NCBI GenBank assembly: GCA_029776465.1
Contig: JAKOTC010000172.1
Span: 1-5,080, forward strand
Reading direction: 5' to 3'
Length of the DNA stretch: 5,080 nucleotides
From: Bacillota bacterium
GTDB taxonomy: Bacteria > Bacillota > Clostridia > Oscillospirales > JAKOTC01
Shown here: piece after piece, positions 4,850 to 5,080 of the stretch
How the letters are laid out: the number at the start of each line of letters is the position of its first letter
Numbering within the stretch: the stretch's first letter is position 1
The notes under the pieces: model-generated
What the model saw: only the letters and a program-made list of their open reading frames with translations
Databases searched by the model: none
What the model was told of the DNA's origin: nothing
Program-made: the position numbers and the translations under genes

Positions 4850-5080
4850 ATGAAAAAACACGTTTTTCGATTCACGACCATCGGACTCGCACTCCTGCTT
4901 TCGATCAGTTTGAATGCTCTTTCAACAAAGGCTTGCGATTGGTATGTAAAGCGTGAAAAAGGCGAGCTGCCCAAGGTCATGCCCGAGGCCGCTTCTTTTT
5001 TTTCGAACTACTCAGCATTTTTCATGGGGGACCCAAATGAAAAGGTGCTCTATCTGACCTTTGACGCGGGCTTTGACAAC
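4850..5080 (+). CDS. PdaA-like polysaccharide deacetylase (delta-lactam-biosynthetic de-N-acetylase), 5' part only
   Basis: The first 77 residues of an exported enzyme cut by the window end; the frame is open to the last base. Residues 1-24 look like a signal peptide or uncleaved anchor: a basic start (MKKHVFR) then a hydrophobic run (IGLALLLSISL). After it come W31-x-x-K-R (WYVKR), a proline, then YSAFFMGDPNEKVLYLTFDAGFDN at the edge. This order closely follows Bacillus PdaA (W-x-x-KR, a YDAFYLG-like stretch, then an EK-x-x-YLTFDNG motif). The last part is NodB motif 1, with Asp72 as the expected catalytic base; the metal-binding second aspartate of TFDDG is Ala73 here, as PdaA-type enzymes also vary that position. 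PdaA deacetylates muramic acid to allow muramic delta-lactam formation in spore cortex, implying a sporulating host. The other metal ligands lie outside the window, so another NodB-family deacetylase remains possible. AGGGGTG at 4836-4842 supports the start. Confidence 0.5.
   Translation, partial: MKKHVFRFTTIGLALLLSISLNALSTKACDWYVKREKGELPKVMPEAASFFSNYSAFFMGDPNEKVLYLTFDAGFDN

Noticed and set aside
4931..4943. Possible lipobox ending in Cys29 of the deacetylase (TKAC)
   Set aside because: Lys at -2 and Thr at -3 do not fit the L-[AS]-[GA]-C pattern, so a lipoprotein is not supported.
1..5080. CRISPR array, tRNA or rRNA genes, insertion sequences, phage or integrase genes
   Set aside because: No regularly spaced repeats, no cloverleaf or rRNA-like stretch, and no transposase or integrase motifs were found; nearly all DNA is explained by five genes and short intergenic regions.

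Overview
The window looks like a stretch of chromosome from a spore-forming, low- to mid-GC Firmicute, most likely a gut-type Clostridia (Oscillospiraceae/Ruminococcaceae-like). Four things point there: strong GGAGG-type ribosome binding sites, AT-rich intergenic DNA around GC-balanced genes, a galactokinase of the 'GGNHTDH' type that I associate with clostridia, and the start of a PdaA-like polysaccharide deacetylase, an enzyme class tied to the spore cortex. The assignment is inferred from protein style only; no rRNA or marker gene is present.

Layout, left to right. (1) 14-970 (+): an alpha/beta hydrolase with one N-terminal membrane anchor, similar in layout to Bacillus YqkD. (2) 967-1812 (-): an AraC-family sugar-type regulator whose stop codon overlaps that of the hydrolase by 4 bp (shared TTAA). 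(3) 1813-1923: a compact divergent promoter region. (4) 1924-3219 (+): a galactokinase-family GHMP kinase. (5) 3223-3256: a perfect 14-bp stem terminator that works in both directions. (6) 3275-4663 (-): a 12-helix APC-superfamily amino acid permease. (7) 4664-4849: an AT-rich divergent intergenic region with a plausible permease promoter and two hairpins. (8) 4850 to the window end (+): the first 77 residues of a PdaA-like deacetylase, cut by the window edge.

The only functional unit I can argue for is the divergent pair araC-type regulator / galactokinase. Their -35 elements lie on opposite strands of the same 7 bp. A 9/11-matching direct repeat with a 23-bp period sits directly upstream of the kinase -35, the layout expected of an AraC-family activator that turns on the kinase and represses its own gene. 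No galT, galE, galactosidase or sugar transporter is in the window, so the sugar pathway is not completed here. The hydrolase, permease and deacetylase look like independent neighbours.

I found no CRISPR array, tRNA, rRNA, insertion sequence or phage gene. No clearly new multi-gene system is visible. The best leads are the altered sugar-binding loop of the galactokinase, the repeat-bearing divergent promoter, and a hairpin covering the deacetylase ribosome binding site.
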